The notes under the pieces were generated by a model. That model was not told the origin of the DNA and did no database searches. It saw only the letters and a list, made by a program, of their open reading frames with translations. 64,000 bases of DNA from Nannobrachium achirus (Eukaryota > Chordata > Actinopteri > Myctophiformes > Myctophidae), in assembly GCA_963921795.1 (NCBI GenBank), contig OY997640.1, positions 54,384,321 to 54,448,320 of the forward strand, in the 5' to 3' direction. Within the stretch, counting starts at the first letter, position 1. Each line of letters begins with the position of its first letter. A program made the translations under genes and the position numbers. Shown one piece after another: positions 60,295 through 64,000 of this stretch.

Positions 60295-60530
60295 GGTGCA
60301 GAATGTGTCTGAAATGAAATGTGTAAAAGCGTGGTCAAATGTAAAGTGTAAAATTGTAATCAAATGGACCTGTAAGTGTACATTTTTATACACAAAGGAT
60401 TTTACTGTGTAACCTATGGGCTTCTTGTTGCAAGCGATGTGTTTTCACTTTGTGGCGAGGAGCAGAAATGCCACAAAAAGCGTATTCATCCCTACTAATA
60501 TCAGCGTTTTTTTTGTCTTTTCGTGCTCAG

Positions 60531-60741
60531 AGAAGTGGCCCAGATTGACCAGTTCCTGCAGGAGACGGCTGCGCGCGAGGCCAACGCCAAGGTGCGTCTG
60601 CAGCAGTTCATTGAGGAGCTACTGGACAGGGCGGACCGCGCTGAGAAGCAGCTCCAGATCATCAGCAGCTGTGGGACCACACCTAACGGCAGCCTGGGAC
60701 GCTGCAGCCTGCAAGGGTCAAAGGGCAACAATGGACGCCAG
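60531..60741 (+). CDS. fbxo41: F-box only protein 41, third coding exon (end of coiled coil)
   Basis: Acceptor GTGCTCAG at 60523-60530 after a T-rich tract. The first base completes the split Gln codon, then EVAQIDQFLQETAAREANAK, VRLQQFIEELLDRADRAEKQ and LQIISSCGTTPNGSLGR follow, ending NNGRQ. 211 bp, phase 0, with donor GTGAAG at 60742. The three exons together give 1011 nt, exactly 337 codons, with no internal stop. This matches the FBXO41 order: coiled coil, then a Ser/Gly-rich linker. The F-box and C-terminal repeats of the family should be encoded by exons past the window. A hAT-like MITE starts 31 bp past the donor. Confidence 0.93.
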
Positions 60742-60772
60742 GTGAAGAGAAGGGCTGTGAGAGGTCTTAACG

Positions 60773-61086
60773 CAGTGGTTCTCAACCTGGGGGGGGGGGG
60801 GGGGGGGGGTGTGCAACACTGTTTAAGTGTATAGAGGGTATCTGCACATTTCTAAAGTGACAATTTAAGGACTTTTTAATACCTAACCCATATATAATAG
60901 AGGCAGAAATTGTGAAAATAGCCAATCTACATGCTCACAACGCCTCGCAACACATGTAGATCTGCTATTTTCACAATAGAACCATATACAAAATGTAATG
61001 CCTCAACTTTTAGTGCTCGTCAGGGTGGGGACCCCCCAAATATGAATATTCTGGGGGTCTCAGTCTGAAAAGGTTGAGAACCACTG
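60773..61086 (-). mobile_element. hAT-like MITE family B, behind exon 3
   Basis: Perfect 8-bp duplications TCTTAACG (60765-60772, 61087-61094). Ends CAGTGGTTCTCAACC and GGTTGAGAACCACTG. Orientation opposite to the copy behind exon 2. A G run at 60790-60808. Hairpin copy at 60912-60974. Confidence 0.9.
60912..60974. repeat. Hairpin module copy
   Basis: GTGAAAATAGCCAATCTACA ... GTAGATCTGCTATTTTCAC, core shortened to CGCCTCGCAACA. Confidence 0.85.
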
Positions 61087-61095
61087 TCTTAACGG

Positions 61096-61151
61096 ATTCC
61101 TAAGCCAATAATTTGGTGACTCGCCGGTTATCAAATTATTGGTTTAGGAAT
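61096..61151. repeat. 20-bp hairpin
   Basis: ATTCCTAAGCCAATAATTTG (61096-61115) pairs with 61132-61151, one mismatch. Confidence 0.8.
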
Positions 61152-61394
61152 GTGACAAAAACAATAAAACGTCCATGAATTCAAAGCTTCATGGGGTGTG
61201 TAATTGATAGAACATACACCTTTTTTTGGGTGAACTACGTACTCCTTTAAGGAGGTTGGTGGGGGTGTATTTATTTTCATTTTGTTTAGTTTATTGTTTG
61301 TTTGTTATATTCAAAAGTTGAGAGGCAGATCTGGTGAAAGGCAGGCACATGAGGAAGGTGCTGGCAGAATTACATTCTAGGACTGTGATCTTAA

Positions 61395-61560
61395 CCAAAT
61401 GAACCCTAGGGCCACTATACTAGAGGGAACATTAGGCAAAAATAGCAACTCTCCAAGCATGCGATGCGATGTGAGTTCGTAGACTGGCTAAGAAATTAGT
61501 GTAGAGGGGAAAAAAAGAGTGGACCAAGTATAGAGTTAAGTGGTGGAGCACTCCACCTTC
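61395..61560 (+). mobile_element. hAT-like family A internal fragment with hairpin
   Basis: GAACCCTAGGGCC, ATTAGGCAAAAATAGCAACT and GGACCAAGTATAGAGTTAAG match the interior of 34280-34560. Diverged hairpin at 61437-61490. The termini are missing. Confidence 0.55.
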
Positions 61561-61738
61561 AACAGGCATGTACTGTGTGTTACCAAGCGTGTTTGTGGTT
61601 TGAACCAGTCCAAGAGGAAAGTGCTGAATGTATTTTACCTGCCAGTGGCAGAAACTTGTATCTCCATGTTTCAAATTGCTTTGTTCTCTTTGTAAATGCA
61701 TGCCCTACTTCATCATACAAGAGTTTTACACTAAAGTA

Positions 61739-61807
61739 GTGAAAATAGCAGCTCTACAAGCTCATAACATATCATGATGCGACACGTTGTGAGCTTGTAG
61801 TTTTCAC
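61739..61807. repeat. Hairpin module copy in unknown context
   Basis: GTGAAAATAGCAGCTCTACA ... TTGTGAGCTTGTAGTTTTCAC, with core ACATATCATGATGCGACACG. Confidence 0.8.
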
Positions 61808-62289
61808 CATTTTCTTTTTTAATAATAATAAATAGGAACAGTTTACAACATACATGTCGAGGATTTACAGTTCATTATATCTTCCTCTTTCTCTTTATAT
61901 GCTTTGATTTAAAGAGAGTGGCCACTCCACTACGCTCTTCATAAACAGTGTTTTTGTCTTGTTGAGAAAGACGATGAGAGCAGAAAACAATGAGACAGAT
62001 TGCTCAGGTAACGTAGAGGGGAAAATACTTCATTGACTAGATTGGGTCCTAGGGAGCGGTGCATGAACACTTGGACACATAATGACAATGCTCCTTGAAC
62101 TGAAACTTTCAGGGCAGTTAATAGATCAAGAAGCTGTTCAAAGTAGCAATGCGTTTTGAATAATGCATCAGCATTGATTGTATAGAGTAACATGCCTCTG
62201 TAGTCCATCACCATACCAGAGCATAATGGACTTAATGAGACAACAGTTTTAATGGTAATGACGATATGTCAACCTTCAGAAACTAGTGT

Positions 62290-62605
62290 CAGGGCTGGAT
62301 TAACCATTGGGCCGGTGGGGTCGTTGCCAGTGGCCCTTGGCTCTCAGGGGCCCTTGGGGGAACTGGGCCACGTGGTCATTGACAATTTACATTAAATGTA
62401 TACGTTAATTCAAAATCAAATGTGTGGGCCCCTCCTCTGTTGTCTTCAGGTGCTTTCTTGGCCAACAGATGATAATCATGGCTTAAAATCCGAGCTGGGT
62501 AGTGCGTATCCGGAGGGAGGGGGGGTTATGGTGGAGGGGGGGGGGGGGGGGGGGGGGGGGAGGCTAAAATAATATCGTCCAGGGGCCCTCGCGGGGGTTA
62601 ATTCA
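62290..62605. mobile_element. hAT-like fragment with poly-G
   Basis: CAGGGCTGGATTAACCATTG GGC left end and CAGGGGCCCTCGCGGGGGTT right part resemble a common teleost element. A G run at 62537-62560 interrupts it. Target duplication not resolved. Confidence 0.4.
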
Positions 62606-62759
62606 TGGTCGGACATGGCAAGACGAGCATGTGTTCTAACCGTGCTAATGTACCTGAACTGCTGATTTTCAGCTGAAGGTAACAAATACCTAATCGCTTT
62701 GCAGATTTTCTGTTTCTTTTCTCAGTTTTCTTTAGTTGTTATGTCAATTCCCAATTCCC

Positions 62760-62850
62760 CCATGTAGTTCAAGTCAATTTCAATTCAATTCAAAGGAGCT
62801 TTATGAGAAAACATACCGGTATATTGCCAAAGCAAGTTTCGAAATATAAT
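62760..62850 (-). mobile_element. LINE 3' tail fragment
   Basis: CAATTCAATTCAAAGGAGCT TTATGAG and TATTGCCAAAGCAAG match the teleost L2-type tail, reversed. Confidence 0.5.
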
Positions 62851-62989
62851 AAAACTGTTGAAAATGGGGGATGTATACAGTTGTAAAAATATAGTAGATA
62901 AAGGAATCTTGTCTTCAACAACATTGTCTAAAAAAAACATGTGTCTATATTCAACATGGAGACGCAGTCAGGCTACACTAACTCAAATC

Positions 62990-63260
62990 TTTGCTACTGG
63001 GGGTCCCTGGAACAACGTATTTTGAGATGGCGGTCCGTGACCAAATATCTATAATTTTGGGGGTCAAGTTTGAGAACCACTGATGACAGAAACATGAATC
63101 TTTCAAAAAACCTTTAGAAGACATTTATAGAATCGGGTCAATATATTCAAAGACTTGCACAAATTGTCATGATTTTTCAAAAATAGCAGATCTACAATAT
63201 CAGATCTATGGCACTCTGTGCCACGCTGTGAGCTTGTATATCTGCTATTTTTCACTAGTT
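62990..63260. mobile_element. hAT-like family C remnant with hairpin
   Basis: GGGGGTCCCTGGAAC, GATGGCGGTCCGTGACC and TTTGAGAACCACTG (63084), then CTTGCACAAATTGTCATG and a hairpin at 63176-63255 (ATAGCAGATCTACAATATCA ... TGTATATCTGCTATTTTTC). Context shared with 27.9-28.3 kb. Confidence 0.6.
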
Positions 63261-64000
63261 AAAGCATAAAATAATGGTTACAGCAGTTAAAATCTAACGT
63301 GACACAAATGAGTTCCAGGTCTAAATTTACGAGAACTTCATGAATGAAAAGTGCTTTATAAATATAATGCATACACAATTAAACACCTTACACAACAGTA
63401 TTGTGCGCGAGTTGCCCCACTACTGGTGTACAAATACACAGCGCATGGAGCATTCTCGAGGGGCCATTCTGATAGCGTATCATGTAAAGATAAGATACAA
63501 TAGCACCGTGAGGAGGGCAACGTGTTGGGAGCTCTGCATTGAGCACTCCCAACCTACGTTTTTCACAGTGAATCAGTTTTTCACTCGTACATCTACAGTA
63601 TGTGACAATACCGGTACATCTCTTGAATCATAAACACAAATTGTTGCTTATTGAGCCATACAAGCCAGGCATAAAAAGAAAGCAGGTTGTCAGTTGCGAT
63701 ACAGTGCACACGTCGCTCTACATGCATTGATAGCTTACTGGTTCAGCACCACTGCCGATGGACAGCGACAGGCCATGTGAGCTGTGAACCAACACCACAT
63801 GGGGATAAAACAAACCAAAGAGAGCAAAGCAGCATACAGAGCCACCACCTGAAGTACAGTAGATACACTGCTATATGCTATATTATAACATCTCTATTCA
63901 GAGATAGGGACAGGCGTACAGCTGCACATAAACCGATAAAATAAGCTCTCAGATTGTCTCCAGGATAACAATGAAATTATTCATGCATTTTGCCACGTTT
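63261..64000. other. No gene seen
   Basis: Presumed fbxo41 intron. No further exon is recognised before the window ends. Confidence 0.4.

Larger units (their letters stand above)
59746..60409. mobile_element. TA-flanked element (Tc1/mariner-like MITE)
   Basis: TA at 59744-59745 and 60410-60411 flank CACAGTAAAATGCTC ... AAGGATTTTACTGTG. 664 bp, no transposase. Contains two hairpins, 60142-60206 and 60252-60294. Ends about 120 bp upstream of the third coding exon. Confidence 0.6.

Overview
This window looks like a piece of a teleost fish genome. It holds part of one clear protein-coding gene on the + strand, embedded in very repeat-rich DNA. The fish signature is the mix of short non-autonomous DNA transposons (hAT-like with 8-bp duplications, TTAA-flanked Kolobok- and piggyBac-like, TA-flanked), L2-like LINE tails, tRNA-derived SINEs ending in a LINE-like tail, and very long (CA)n/(GT)n arrays. 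The species cannot be named from the sequence. No rRNA, functional tRNA or CRISPR array was seen.

The gene is fbxo41 (F-box only protein 41). Three coding exons lie at 44120-44689, 46109-46338 and 60531-60741. They join in phase to 337 codons covering the N-terminal C2H2 zinc finger and the coiled coil. The F-box and leucine-rich part must lie beyond base 64000. A uORF-bearing leader precedes the start codon (43790-44119). A CpG-rich block with a perfect CRE and a good splice donor (18905-19214) is a candidate first non-coding exon. If that is right, nearly everything from 19.2 kb on is intron.

Layout: 1-18 kb is intergenic or upstream DNA with LINE remnants, palindromic MITEs, long microsatellites, a Helitron-like unit with an array of CArG-like boxes, and a three-copy GC-box/CCAAT repeat. 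18-43.8 kb holds CpG-rich candidate regulatory blocks and a dense stack of nested transposons, including a 2.4-kb foldback element that encodes a broken nuclease-like protein (30.5-33.1 kb). 33.9-37.2 kb holds abutting and nested MITEs and a foldback element full of minisatellite and telomere-like repeat. 43.8-61 kb is the fbxo41 coding region, with a different MITE insertion just behind each coding exon. 61-64 kb is repeat remnants.

Two things stand out. First, a short palindromic hairpin (arms built on AAATAGCAGATCTACAAGCT) occurs about 18 times, in whole or in part, inside at least four unrelated transposon families and next to LINE fragments. Second, the foldback element at 30560-33002 carries a decayed protein that looks like an XPG/FEN (PIN-type) nuclease followed by a cysteine-rich CXC module, part of which is duplicated in its long terminal inverted repeats.
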